A DNA stretch of 64,000 bases from CAWAMR01 sp963783095 (GTDB lineage: Bacteria > Planctomycetota > Planctomycetia > Gemmatales > Gemmataceae). Below, one piece after another: positions 37,466-47,583 of this stretch; position 1 is the first letter of the stretch; the number at the start of each line of letters is the position of its first letter. Both the position numbers and the translations under genes were made by a program. Below the pieces are notes generated by a model. It had not been told where the DNA came from. It saw nothing but the letters and a program-made list of their open reading frames with translations, and searched no databases. The stretch lies in NCBI GenBank assembly GCA_963783095.1, contig CAWAMR010000016.1, positions 124,001 through 188,000 on the forward strand, given 5' to 3'.

Positions 37466-40400
37466 CTAATGGTTTGTCTGGCTTCTGTCCTCTGGCGTGC
37501 TACTGGGGTGTGGCGTGCTACTGGGGTGTGCGACCAATCCGCGGATCACATAAAAGAACACCGGAGTCAGGAAGATGCCGAACAGCGTCACGCCCATCAT
37601 GCCGGCAACGACTGCCGTTCCCAGTGTCCGACGCATTTCTGCCCCGGCACCGTGGGCAACCACCAGCGGTATCATGCCGAATATGAACGCGAATGAGGTC
37701 ATCACGATGGGCCGGAGCCGAACGACCGAAGCCTCAACGGCGGCATCGCGCAGAGACTTGCCTTCCGACTGACGATCGCGCGCGAATTCCACAATGAGGA
37801 TCGCGTTTTTACATGCCAGCCCCGCAAGTACAACGAAGCCGACCTGCACGAAGATGTTGATGTCCATGCGCGCCATGGCGATGCCGCCCAGGCGCTCAAT
37901 AAACACATCGGCACGACCAGGATGACCGACATCGGCAATGACCAGCTTTCGTACAAGCCCGCCAGTACGAAGAATACCAGCACCGTACCCAGTACAAACG
38001 CGCTGAATGGATTCTGTTGCAGATCTCGAAACTCCTTGATCTTGGCCGATTCGGCCTGGAGATAACTCAACTCCGTCCATTCGAACTCCATCGATCTCGG
38101 TAGGGTTGCCTTGGCCTGCGCTTCCATCATCGCCATGACGTCGCCGGTACTCACGCCAGGCAGAGACGCTCCATAAATCGCCGCTGCCGGGTGCATGTTG
38201 TAGCGCGTAATAGTTACCGGGCCAACAGTATCCTCCACGTTCATAATCGAGCCGAGTGGAACCATCGAGCCGTCGGCGGCGCGGACTTTGAATTGTCTCA
38301 TCGTCTCGGCATCGACACGGAACGACGCATCGGCCTCGACATTGACCTGCCAGGTTCGGCCGAATCGATTGAAATCGTTGACGTAATAACCGCCCATATA
38401 AATCTGGAGCGTGGCGAAGACATCGCCGAGAGGGACGTTAAACGTCTTGACCTTGTCACGGTCCACGTCCACGAAGAGTTGCGGCGTGTTCGCTCGAAAA
38501 CTGCTGAAGACGCCCACCAGTCCCGGCATCTTATTTGCCTTGGCCGCAAGTGCGGCAGCCTGCCCATCCAGATTGGTGTAATTGACGTCGCCCTGACCTT
38601 CCACCATCATCTTGAAGCCGCCTGCGTTGCCCAGTCCGGGTACCGACGGCCTGCCGAAGACGTTGATGCGCGCCTCGGGAATTTCCTGCTGGAACTTCTT
38701 TCGCAATTCATTGGCAATCGCCTCCGCTCCAAGCTTTGGATCGTGGCGCTGAGGAAACGGCTTAAGAACGATGAACATCGATCCGAAGTTGGAACTGTTG
38801 GCATTCAGAACGAAAGACGTCCCTGGAATTCCCAGCGTATGGTCGACTCCCGGTATGGGGGGAATTCCAGCCTGCCTATCCCCCAGCAGTATTTTTTCTA
38901 TCTTGGCATTGACTGCCTCGGTTCGCTCCAGCGACGCCGAATCGGGAAGCTGGATATTCACGACCAGCACCCCTTGATCCTGACTGGGAATGAAACCCAG
39001 CGGGATGCGCGTGAAGGTAAAACCCGTCAAACCTAAAAGCCCAACGTAAACGATCAGCACGATCAGGCTGAGCCGAAGCCCCCAGCTAACCGTTGTTCCG
39101 TAAGCTTGGGTAACGCGATCGAACATACGGTTAAAGGCCACGAACACTTTGCTCAAAGCCCAGTTCACTTGCTTGATTACGATCTTGCTGGCCTTCTTGC
39201 CGACCGTGCCGCCAAGAATGGCTCCCGGGAGAAACAAAAGCGCATACATGGCGTAGATTTTGAGAGTCGTGCCCAGGCTCTCGGGCTCGACATCCCCCTC
39301 TTCACTGGCTTCGGGGAGCCCCAGTTGTGGGCCCACGATCGATTTTAGCGCCCATTTCGAGAGGATGCCGCCCAGAATGGCAAAGCTCCACCAGGGCAGC
39401 GCCTCCTTGCCTTGATCGCCGTGTTGCCCGGGCTTACGGCCCGCGAAGATCGAGGCCGCTCGTGCAGGGGTCATCGTCATGGCGTTGATGGCTGAGATAA
39501 TCATCGCCGCCGAGATGGTCAAAGCGAATTGTCGGAAGAACTGGCCGGTGATGCCGGTGAGGAAGGCACTGGGCAGCAAGACGGAACTGAGCACCAGCGT
39601 GATAGCGAGAATCGGCCCAGTGATTTCGCTCATCGCCTTGATGGTGGCTTCACGCACGGGCAAGCCCTGGTCGAGCCAGCGTTCGATGTTTTCCAGAACC
39701 ACGATGGCGTCATCGACGACGATGCCGATCGCCAGTACCAGGCCGAACAGGGTCAGGTTGTTGAGAGAGAATCCCATCAACTTCATAATGAAAAAAGTGC
39801 CGACCAGCGAAACGGTCACATCGATCATCGGCAACAGCAACGATTTCCAGTCTTGCAGGAAGAGCAAAACCACGATGGCAACAAGAATCATCGCGTCTTG
39901 CAATGTTTTTATCACTTCGTCAACCGACTCGATGATGAAGGGGGTCGTGTCGTAGTTGATCGCCTGGTGCAGACCTTTGGGAAACTTTGTGGACAGTTCC
40001 CGCATCTTCGATTTGATCCGTTTGGCGACATCCAGAGCATTGGACCCCGGCAATTGAAAAATAGCAAGTCCTGCGGAGGGTTTGCCGTCGCGCGTGGTGG
40101 AAACGCTTTCGCTTCTGGCCCGCAGTTCCGTTCGACCCACATCCTTGATGTAGGTTATTTGACCGTTCGTTCCGGTCTTGACGACAATTTTGGCGAACTG
40201 TTCTGCATCGACCAGTCTTCCCAAGGCGCTGAGGGTGTACTGGAAGTCTTGGCCTTTGGGGATGGGAGGCTGGCCAACGGAGCCGGCAGCGACTTGCACG
40301 TTTTGTTCTTTCAGAGCATTCACCACATCGCTGGCGGTCAGGCTTAACGCTGCCATTTTGTCGGGATCGAGCCAGATTCGCATGCTGTAGTCTTGCTGGC

Positions 40401-40953
40401 CCAGGATAAGGACGTCGCCGACACCCTCCAGTCGGGCGATCTCATCCAATAGATAGTTGGTCGCGTAATTGCTCATGTAGAGCTGATCGTAAATCTGCTT
40501 CCCGTCCGGACCATCATCAGAATAGAGGTTGATGGCCAGCAGAATATCGGGGGAACGCTTCTTGACGGTGACGCCAATGGCTTTGACGATGTCGGGCAAA
40601 ATCGGTTGAGCGATGGCGACGCGATTTTGCACGAGTACCTGGGCCATATTGACGTCGGTACCGAGTTTGAAGGTAACATCGAGGGTGTAGGAGCCGTCGT
40701 TGCTGCTTTGCGACGACATGTACATCATTTCTTCGACGCCGTTGACTTGTTGTTCGATCGGCGCGGCGACGGTGTCGGCGACGACCTTGGCATTGGCTCC
40801 CGGATAACTGGTGGTGACGCGGACGGTTGGAGGAGTGATATTGGGATACTGTGCAATGGGGAGAAGGCCAGCGGTAATCGCGCCCATCAGCACGATAACG
40901 ATCGAGATGACCCAGGCAAGAATAGGACGGTCGATGAAGAACCGGGCGAGCAT
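37466..40953 (-). CDS. RND efflux pump, AcrB/HAE1 family, frame-broken near the end
   Basis: Proton-driven inner-membrane pump of about 1,160 residues. Starts MLARFFIDRPILAWVISIVI; the proton-relay aspartates are in GIVVDDAIVV; the C-terminal half has SWSLPMSVILVVPMCLLSA. The frame shifts at about 37890. Joining the frames gives GGIAMARMDINIFVQVGFVV and the normal end, so the last 140 codons are real. An insert of about 100 residues with two hydrophobic stretches (WWSFAILGGILSKWAL, YAMYALLFLPGAILGGTVG) lies near residues 500-600, making it longer than AcrB. Cotranscribed with the adaptor at 41256. Substrate unknown. Confidence 0.93.
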
Positions 40954-40983
40954 GTCGGTGTCTCACTTTCGTATTTCGCCGCT

Positions 40984-41078
40984 GTAGCCGCGTTCGCGCA
41001 GAACGCGGGCAACCTCCCGCGGGCAATCACCCGAATGTTGACCCTTCAGCCCCCCGCGTTCTGCGCGAACGTGGCTAC
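40984..41078. repeat. inverted repeat inside the efflux operon
   Basis: 26-base arms: GTAGCCGCGTTCGCGCAGAA plus CGCGGG at 40984-41009, and the complement at 41053-41078 (ending CGAACGTGGCTAC), with one mismatch. It lies between the adaptor gene and the pump gene, both on the minus strand. Confidence 0.7.
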
Positions 41079-41119
41079 CCCGCTGTTCTCACGCTGGAGG
41101 AACGCGGAAATCTCTTCAA

Positions 41120-41243
41120 AGTGATCAGTGGTCAGTGGTCAGTAAATGCAAATTGCCTGAAAATTCTTGTCTTTGCTTTTACTGACCACTAATCACCGAC
41201 CGCTCTTTGCTTTGCATTTACTGACCACTGACCACTGATCACT
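41120..41243. repeat. perfect 33-base inverted repeat (GGTCAGT heptamer family)
   Basis: Left arm 41120-41152 is AGTGATC, AGTGGTC, AGTGGTC, AGTAAATGCAAA; right arm 41211-41243 is its exact complement, 58 bases apart. The arms consist of seven-base tandem units. It is located just downstream of the adaptor gene and could attenuate transcription into the pump gene. Related copy at 54297-54378. Confidence 0.8.
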
Positions 41244-41255
41244 GACCACTCTTCG

Positions 41256-42449
41256 CTATTTCTTCGACTCTTTCACAGGAGCAGCAGCTTTACTGACGGG
41301 CATTTCCACTTCTTTTGGCTCAACCTCAGCGTCGGGTCGAATCTGTTGGAGTCCCACGACGACCACGCGATCTTTCGCGGTCAAGCCGGATTTGACCACT
41401 CGCAAGCCGTCGTGAAGTAACCCCAATTCGACCCGCCGAACTTCGACCACGTTTTTCTCGTTGACGACGTAAACGATCTTCTGCCCCTGATCGGAATCGA
41501 TCGCACGATCCGAAATGAGCACCGCATCGTAAGACTCGCCGATGAACACGCGGGCGCGAACAAACAGTCCGGGAACCAGCGTTTCGTCCTTGTTTTCGAA
41601 GACGGCGCGAATCAACATTGTGCCTGAGTTGGTATCGACCTGGTTATCGACTAAATTGATTCGTCCTTTATGGTGGAAGCCTGTTTCATTCGCCAGACTG
41701 ATATATACCGGTATATTACTGTTAGGGTCGCGTGCCGACTTCACCTTGCCCTCCCGGATCAACTCGCGGACTTGAAGGACCTTGCGTTCGTCAACATTGA
41801 TCTCGGCATACATCGGGTCCACGGAGACGATTGTCGTCAAAACGGTGCCTCCGTTCTGGTCTCCCGATTGAACCATATTGCCCAAGGTGATCCCGTATTT
41901 GCTGGTTCGACCACCGTATCTTGCCTTGACTTTGGTATATCCCAGGTTCAATTCCGCGGTCTCCAGATTGGCCTTGGAAACCAGGATGTTGGCCAGCGCC
42001 ACCTTGAGATCGCCCTTGTTGTTGTCCAGGTCTTCCTTGGAAACAGCACCGGTTCGGACCAGAACTTCCGTTCGTTTGAAGACAGCGTCGGCCTTGAATG
42101 CCAGAGCTTCCTTACTCTCCAAATCGGCTTTCGCCTGATCGACTAAAGCTTTATAGGGACGCGGATCGATTTCAAAAAGCACCTGGCCTTCTTCGACCAT
42201 TGCACCTTCTGTGAAGTTGACCTTGTTCAAGTATCCCCAAACGCGGGCGCGGACTTGAACGGACTGAACGGCTTTCGTTCGTCCGGTGAAGTCGGAGTAG
42301 TCCGTGACCCTCTTGATGACGGGATAACTCAACGAGACTTTAGCCGGCGGCAGGGTCGGCATGGGAGGAGTGCGCGTACAGCCGGCGATCGCGATAATGA
42401 GACAAAAAAACAACGCGCATCGGGCGAGAACAGTTGCTGGACAATGCAT
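41256..42449 (-). CDS. RND efflux periplasmic adaptor (MFP), lipoprotein
   Basis: Start at 42449 gives MHCPATVLARCALFFCLIIA with lipobox IAGC. A start ten codons earlier is possible. Domains: barrel-sandwich lipoyl halves (VRARVWGYLNKVNFTEGAMV, ... NLGYTKVKARYGGRTSK), coiled-coil hairpin (SKEDLDNNKGDLKVALANIL), beta-barrel (TLVPGLFVRARVFIGESYDA) and membrane-proximal domain. It is the AcrA-type partner of the RND pump and is translated first. Intact, about 397 residues. No outer-membrane TolC gene is adjacent. Confidence 0.92.
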   Translation of the reverse strand: MHCPATVLARCALFFCLIIAIAGCTRTPPMPTLPPAKVSLSYPVIKRVTDYSDFTGRTKAVQSVQVRARVWGYLNKVNFTEGAMVEEGQVLFEIDPRPYKALVDQAKADLESKEALAFKADAVFKRTEVLVRTGAVSKEDLDNNKGDLKVALANILVSKANLETAELNLGYTKVKARYGGRTSKYGITLGNMVQSGDQNGGTVLTTIVSVDPMYAEINVDERKVLQVRELIREGKVKSARDPNSNIPVYISLANETGFHHKGRINLVDNQVDTNSGTMLIRAVFENKDETLVPGLFVRARVFIGESYDAVLISDRAIDSDQGQKIVYVVNEKNVVEVRRVELGLLHDGLRVVKSGLTAKDRVVVVGLQQIRPDAEVEPKEVEMPVSKAAAPVKESKK

Positions 42450-42561
42450 ACGAGCCTCTTCCTTCACCAACGCCATCAAGAATGTATTTCTGAAGTTACC
42501 CGGAAATCTTATGAATCCGGAAGCCGTAGCGGGACAAGGAATCCAAGAAAACGATCGGACG

Positions 42562-43950
42562 TTATCGCTTGACGGTTCCGACGATTCGATCCCATCGCAA
42601 ACTGTTGTCGCCTCCGTCCTTGCCAGTTAGCGATCGCAACACATCGAGGATTGCCTCACGCTGAGGATACGATCCGCTCTTCGGTTTTGCGCTCGCTGCG
42701 ATTTCCTTTTCCGTTGCAGGGCGCAGACGGGTGATGAAATCGTATCTCTGCGGCCCCGACCAGCACGTATCCACGACGCGACAGGACATGTTCACCAAGA
42801 AATCCTGACGCAAATAGGTGGTATCCAATCGGACGAGATTATTGCCTGAAAAATAGTATTCCACGCTCGGGAATGTGGGTAGTAGTCTTGAGCTCGGTGG
42901 GACTACAAAGACAAAATCCGGCGTGTCTCGATTCTCTTCGGCAGCGGCATGGCAAATGACGCAGGAAAGATTGTGATTGAGGCGAACCAGTTCAGGCACC
43001 ACGGGCACGTTTCCTTGTTCTCGTGAAACAAAGGGGCGAGACGGTTCGGGGGCATCGATCATCGCTACCAGATCTTTGAGGGCATCCATATCCCGCAGCG
43101 TCTTCAAAGCCTCTGCAGCATTTTGGGCCGCAGGCGGCCAAATATGCCGAAACCCGGCCACCAGAACGGGGCGGGATTCGCCGGCTGATCGTGACCGCAG
43201 GTGTTTGAGAGCTCGGGCGCGGATTCGCTCATCCACGTCGAAGACCGCGCGTTTCGCCAGGGCCTGTGTCGATTCCTTACCTTCGATCTTTTGCAGCAGT
43301 TCGACCAGCATCATCCGATAGACGGCCCCTTCACCTTCGAGTATTTGCACCAGCAGCCGGGTCGCCTCGGGTTTCTTCCATTCTTTCTCCAATTTCAGGA
43401 ATTCCGAGAAGAACTTCCCGTAGCGTTGTTGGACTCCCGGCATTTCATCCGACTTTGAGTCTGCCCGAACGAGAGCAGTGCGGACCTTTTTGGACATCGT
43501 GGCCAATTTTTCCGCATCGGCGCGGGCGATTTGGCAATCACGTCCTTTTCGCCAGGGCATACCGATGAAAGTTGGATGCCCGAAAACAAGTTCCTGGATC
43601 ACCTCCTCAAAGCTCTCGTTTGCACGCTTTCGATTCTTGAACCGATCTTCCCATTCCTTTTCGATCCGGAGTTCGGGGACACGCCTGAGCAACTGGATGA
43701 CAGAATTCGCGCTGGGAGAATTCTTGATCCAGTTGGGATCGAGTTCGTCGCCATCGGATGCAAGACGTTTTGGGAAAAAGTCATCGGTCCATTCGTGATG
43801 CTCGCGCGGGTACGGCAACCGTTGTGGAAGTTCCTTTCGCGCGGAACTTACCTTCGACGGTTCAGGCTCTGCCGCGTGCACTGCTCGCTGAGCGGCGACG
43901 GCAAAGGTGAAACTGATGAGACCGAAGAAAGTGAAAAGCAAGGATCGCAT
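42562..43950 (-). CDS. secreted HEAT-repeat protein with a CxxCH motif (paralogue 1)
   Basis: Signal peptide MRSLLFTFFGLISFTFAVAA; start ATG 43950 preceded by AAAGGA. The middle is a helical HEAT-type region (ALAKRAVFDVDERIRARALK, AALVAGFRH-type units). The segment NHNLSCVICHAAAEEN has a CxxCH heme-c attachment pattern. The C-terminal part ends SLTGKDGGDNSLRWDRIVGT. Its neighbour at 44026 is a paralogue with the same layout. It is likely an exported redox or scaffolding protein; not characterised to my knowledge. Intact, about 462 residues. Confidence 0.75.
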   Translation of the reverse strand: MRSLLFTFFGLISFTFAVAAQRAVHAAEPEPSKVSSARKELPQRLPYPREHHEWTDDFFPKRLASDGDELDPNWIKNSPSANSVIQLLRRVPELRIEKEWEDRFKNRKRANESFEEVIQELVFGHPTFIGMPWRKGRDCQIARADAEKLATMSKKVRTALVRADSKSDEMPGVQQRYGKFFSEFLKLEKEWKKPEATRLLVQILEGEGAVYRMMLVELLQKIEGKESTQALAKRAVFDVDERIRARALKHLRSRSAGESRPVLVAGFRHIWPPAAQNAAEALKTLRDMDALKDLVAMIDAPEPSRPFVSREQGNVPVVPELVRLNHNLSCVICHAAAEENRDTPDFVFVVPPSSRLLPTFPSVEYYFSGNNLVRLDTTYLRQDFLVNMSCRVVDTCWSGPQRYDFITRLRPATEKEIAASAKPKSGSYPQREAILDVLRSLTGKDGGDNSLRWDRIVGTVKR

Positions 43951-44025
43951 GGCCTGTCCTTTAGGGGCGACGATTCCCAATAGCCTGGGACGCAGGACGT
44001 CCCCAATCTTTCGGACCCGGGCTTC

Positions 44026-45552
44026 TTATCGCTTCATGCTCTTTACCATTTGCTCCCAGTCAGCGCTACTATCTCCGCCATCCTTCCCGGTCAAATACCG
44101 TAAGACATCAAGAACCATCTCGCGCTGCGGATACGAGGCCTTCGGCTGCAACATCGCTGCGGCTTCTTGCATCGAGGCCGGACGCAAACGGGTGATGAAA
44201 TCGTACCGTTGCGGCTCACACCACTTCGGGTTCGGGTCTTGACAGGGCATCTTTACGGAGAAGTCCTGACGCAGATAGGTTGTATCCAGCCTGACCAAGG
44301 AGTCGCCTTCTCGATAATATTCCATGCTCGGGAACGGCGGGAGCGGCCCATTTTTTGATGGGGTTTGAAAGACAAACGCGTTCCTGATCGCGTTTAACTT
44401 TCCGCCCCGATCGTCAAATCCTGCGTGGCAAATAACGCAGGAACGATTGTGATTGAAGCGAACGAGTTCGCGCACGACTGGTTTGTTTCCCGTTTCGAGC
44501 GAAATAAAGGCACCAGACGGGTCCGGCTCGTCGACCATTCCAACCAGCCCTGCCAGCGCATCCGTGTCTCGAAGTGTTTTCAGCGCGGCCGCTGCATTAC
44601 GGCTCGCCGGTTGCCAGAGATGGCGGAATCCGGCGAGGATGGCGGGGCGTGATTCTTCAAGTGGCCGCGATCGCAAGTGTTCAACAGCTCGCGCGCGGAC
44701 TCGTTCGTCCACATCAAAGACGGCTCGTTTCGCCAAAGCTTGAGTGGATTCTTTTCCCTCAACTTTGTGCAGCAGTTCAACCAGCATCATTCGATAGATC
44801 GCATCTTCCGCTTCCAGAATTTGCACGAGCAGCCGAATTCCCTGGGGATCCTTCCATTGTTTCTCAGATTTCTGAAGTTCCACAAAGAATTGCTTGAAGC
44901 ACTTTTCATCCTCCTGAAACCGTCTTGAAGTTTTGTTTGCTGTTATCAACGCCCTGCGAAGACTTCTTGCCTGGTCTCCCAACGCTTTCGCTGCAGCGGT
45001 TTCAAGCTGGCAGTCAGGCCCTTGCCGCCAGGGCATTCCGACGAAAGCTGGGTGAGTCGTGAGGGCGGGTGCCACCAGTTGAAGGTTCTGCAATTCAATG
45101 GGCCGATTCCGAATGTCTGCCAGCGCCTCCGTATTGAAGTCTATCCGGATTTCCGGTACTTCATTAAGCCCCTGGACGAAGAAATCAGCAGTCGGAGAAT
45201 TCTTCATCCAGTTCCAATCCAGCGCCGTCACGCTCAAACCACGTTTCGGAAAGAATACATCGGTCCATTCGCGTTGCTCGCGCGGAAAGGGCAACTCTTC
45301 CGGAGGAGCCTTTGTCACCGTCTTTGAGTCCGAGGGAACAGGATCGGACACGCACTTCATTTGCAATGAGATCCCCTGCACCTGACCAGAGGCTGGAACT
45401 GAATCGAGCGCCACAAGTTGTGACGAGGAATCTACCGGTTCTTGAATTGGCGCAACGGCGATCGGCGAAGGATTCTGTTCGGTGCGCTGAGCGATGAGCA
45501 CCACGATTCCTGCACCAATGACCACGATCGATGTGAGCAGCAATGAGCGCAT
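44026..45552 (-). CDS. secreted HEAT-repeat protein with a CxxCH motif (paralogue 2)
   Basis: Same architecture as the gene just downstream (42562): signal or anchor MRSLLLTSIVVIGAGIVVLI, acidic linker, ELPFPREQREWTDVFFPKR block, HEAT-like region (ALAKRAVFDVDERVRARAVE), CxxCH in NRSCVICHAGFDDRG, and the end YLTGKDGGDSSADWEQMVKS. The two genes are tandem and 75 bases apart, with near-identical segments, pointing to a duplication. Start ATG 45552 with GGAAACGCC upstream. Function unknown. Intact, about 508 residues. Confidence 0.75.
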   Translation of the reverse strand: MRSLLLTSIVVIGAGIVVLIAQRTEQNPSPIAVAPIQEPVDSSSQLVALDSVPASGQVQGISLQMKCVSDPVPSDSKTVTKAPPEELPFPREQREWTDVFFPKRGLSVTALDWNWMKNSPTADFFVQGLNEVPEIRIDFNTEALADIRNRPIELQNLQLVAPALTTHPAFVGMPWRQGPDCQLETAAAKALGDQARSLRRALITANKTSRRFQEDEKCFKQFFVELQKSEKQWKDPQGIRLLVQILEAEDAIYRMMLVELLHKVEGKESTQALAKRAVFDVDERVRARAVEHLRSRPLEESRPAILAGFRHLWQPASRNAAAALKTLRDTDALAGLVGMVDEPDPSGAFISLETGNKPVVRELVRFNHNRSCVICHAGFDDRGGKLNAIRNAFVFQTPSKNGPLPPFPSMEYYREGDSLVRLDTTYLRQDFSVKMPCQDPNPKWCEPQRYDFITRLRPASMQEAAAMLQPKASYPQREMVLDVLRYLTGKDGGDSSADWEQMVKSMKR

Positions 45553-45628
45553 GGCGTTTCCTTTGCAAAGGGATTGTTGATTTGACAAACCTCTTCCTAC
45601 TTGAACACAAAGACGCCCGAAAACGCAG

Positions 45629-45856
45629 TCAATTTGCGAGATTTTGTAGCATGGCGATCACCGCCTCGTTTGTTTGGTGATTAAAGCGTTGATCCACAAA
45701 ACCAAGTTTTGTAGCAATTTGTAGCGTCTGCACCGATGCTCGGGCCCTCATCTGAAAGTAACTTCGCCAGAATATCAAATCAATAATCGTTGGATTGAGG
45801 CGAAGTTTCTTGGAAGCACGGCGTTCGGGATGTCGTTCGTTCAATTTTACGATCAT
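45629..45856 (-). CDS. possible small ORF inside a repeat field
   Basis: 75 codons (MIVKLNERHPERRASKKLRL at the start, VDQRFNHQTNEAVIAMLQNL near the end). The last part recurs, in decayed form, in the repeat units downstream at 45880-46110, so the coding nature is doubtful. It may be the oldest or only intact member of a repeated cassette. Confidence 0.25.
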   Translation of the reverse strand: MIVKLNERHPERRASKKLRLNPTIIDLIFWRSYFQMRARASVQTLQIATKLGFVDQRFNHQTNEAVIAMLQNLAN

Positions 45857-46115
45857 CGATGTACAAACCGATTTTTTGTAGCAATTTGTAGCATGGCGAT
45901 CACCGCCTCGTTTGTTTGGTTATTCAAGCGTTGATCCGCAAACCAAAATTTTGTAGCAATTTGTAACACGGCGTTCGGGATGTCGTTCATTCGATTTTGC
46001 GATCATTTGTGTACAAACCGATTTTTGTAGCAATTTGTAGCATGGCGATCACCGCCTCGTTTGTTTGGTTATTAAAGCGTTGATCCCCAGCCCAAATTGT
46101 GTAGCAATGTGTAGC
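45640..46115. repeat. field of imperfect direct repeats (~145 bases)
   Basis: The phrase TTTGTAGCAATTTGTAGC followed by ATGGCGATCACCGCCTCG, then TTTGTTTGG and GCGTTGATCC, recurs at about 45646, 45892 and 46040. A second phrase, CGGCGTTCGGGATGTCGTTC with a following GATCAT and GTACAAACCGA, occurs twice (about 45820 and 45968). Together they form alternating units. No CRISPR-like spacing. Confidence 0.7.
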
Positions 46116-46262
46116 AACCATCCGACCGATGTATCATTTGTTCTGCACATTCAAAAGAGCATATTGTAATGAACGCAAATTCACTTTTCACACATCCATC
46201 TATTATAACGTACATTCATTGATAACAAGCGCCGGTTGAATCGAGGTGACAAAAAATACTAC

Positions 46263-46775
46263 TCACTTCGCCTTCAACACCTCTTCGATGTACTTGTCGA
46301 CTACTTCCGGTTTTTCAAAAGAGAAGGTTTTCACCAGTTTGCCGCTGCGATCGAAGACGTGCAGAATCGGCGGAGCAGTGTGCGCAATCTTTTTCTCCCA
46401 TTTCTCTTTGTTCTCATCGGTGTCTTCGAGCAGGAAGTTCTGAAAGGTTGCGCTGTTCTTTTTCAAAAACGCCAGTGCATTGCTCTTCTTATCGAGTTCA
46501 TCCACGCTCAGGCTGATGACAACAAGCCCATCCTTGCCATGTGTCTTCGACAACTCGACGATGTGCGGGAACTTCTTCTTGCAGGGCAGACAAAAGTCGG
46601 CCCAGACATCCACGAGGACCACTTTTCCCTTGTGAGCGGCGATCGCTTTCTCCAGTTGAACGAAGTTGACGTTTTCGAGTTCGATCTTGGCATCTTTCGG
46701 AGCTTGTGCTCGCGAGCTTGTCGTGGCAATCATGAGGGCGCTGATTCCGACCATGAATCGATAAACGGCGGTCAT
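46263..46775 (-). CDS. TlpA-like thioredoxin family protein
   Basis: Start 46775 gives MTAVYRFMVGISALMIATTS, a signal peptide. The thioredoxin fold includes GKVVLVDVWADFCLPCKKKF with the CxxC active site (CLPC) and a cis-Pro region TAPPILHVFDRSGKLV. It would reduce or oxidise disulfides, or support cytochrome assembly, outside the membrane. Intact, about 170 residues. The neighbouring CxxCH proteins at 42-45 kb make a role in heme-cysteine reduction conceivable. Confidence 0.85.
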   Translation of the reverse strand: MTAVYRFMVGISALMIATTSSRAQAPKDAKIELENVNFVQLEKAIAAHKGKVVLVDVWADFCLPCKKKFPHIVELSKTHGKDGLVVISLSVDELDKKSNALAFLKKNSATFQNFLLEDTDENKEKWEKKIAHTAPPILHVFDRSGKLVKTFSFEKPEVVDKYIEEVLKAK

Positions 46776-46935
46776 GGGTTCATTTCCTTTTCTTTGGGTG
46801 TCCTGTTTCAGATTCAAACATACCAAATTTGCTCATGATTTCAGCATAGACCTCGGAACTGTGCTACGCTTTTGGCAATTTCCCGAATCAAATCTCCCTT
46901 TCTTTCCGTCCGCTTACTCCCAAGATGGTGACACC

Positions 46936-47259
46936 ATGCCGCGGACCTATTGCTTTCAGTATGAATTCAGCGCGGAAATTGCTGCAAGTGCCGCGGCCGT
47001 CTTTATTCAGAAGCCGAAGCATAAACTGGATGCCAAATTCTGGAAAGGGTTTGCAAGCCTGGTTGGGCTCACAGCCCTCGGCGGTCTTGGTGTACTTCTC
47101 AGCATGACTCTGGAAGTGGACGCGCCGGTTCTGGTGGCACCTCTTATTTTCCTGGGGGTCTTTGGCAGTTTGCTTGTCATTGTGCTATCGCTTCATCTTT
47201 TCGCATGGGCCATGGGCGGCGTCTATCCGCTGATTCGCTGGAAAGGCGCAGCCGATTGA
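46936..47259 (+). CDS. YcxB-like protein, N-terminal membrane part
   Basis: 107 residues from MPRTYCFQYEFSAEIAASAA to IRWKGAAD. It has two hydrophobic segments (GFASLVGLTALGGLGVLLSM, APLIFLGVFGSLLVIVLSLH). The pattern resembles the first half of YcxB-like proteins, whose role is unknown. The stop overlaps the next start as TGATG, so the two halves are coupled or were one gene. Confidence 0.5.
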   Translation: MPRTYCFQYEFSAEIAASAAAVFIQKPKHKLDAKFWKGFASLVGLTALGGLGVLLSMTLEVDAPVLVAPLIFLGVFGSLLVIVLSLHLFAWAMGGVYPLIRWKGAAD

Positions 47260-47525
47260 TGATGAAACAATTCCGCGATCTCGATGACCGCACTGTTCGC
47301 TGGGTATTCACCGACGAGAAATTTGAGGTCCACATGGTGAACCACGACCGCGAAGTTACTTGGGATCGGCTCCAGCAACTTCGTATTTATCGAGAGTTCT
47401 GGATGCTGGTATTGAAAGGCGGCCCTAATCTCCTTCTGCCGGAGGTCCATCTCAGCCCCGACCTCAAGAATTTGATCCGCCGAAAGGCGATAGAGGTAGA
47501 AGCCAAGATTTTGGAAATCGCTTGA
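47259..47525 (+). CDS. YcxB-like protein, C-terminal soluble part
   Basis: 88 residues from ATGATGAAA: MKQFRDLDDRTVRWVFTDEK, then FEVHMVNHDREVTWDRLQQL and EFWMLVLKGGPNLLLPEVHL. This is the strand-rich YcxB C-terminal pattern (W at the turn, then a conserved PEVHL-like end). It overlaps the preceding gene by one base. A single frame break, or a natural split, would explain the arrangement. Confidence 0.5.
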   Translation: MMKQFRDLDDRTVRWVFTDEKFEVHMVNHDREVTWDRLQQLRIYREFWMLVLKGGPNLLLPEVHLSPDLKNLIRRKAIEVEAKILEIA

Positions 47526-47583
47526 ACATCTCGAGCGGTCGAACCAGACTTCCTCGGACTGGCCCATAAACCCTTCTCCGGTG

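Noticed and set aside
45640..46115. CRISPR array
   Set aside because: The repeats are long, imperfect and alternate in two phrases. There are no uniform short repeats with unique spacers and no cas genes.
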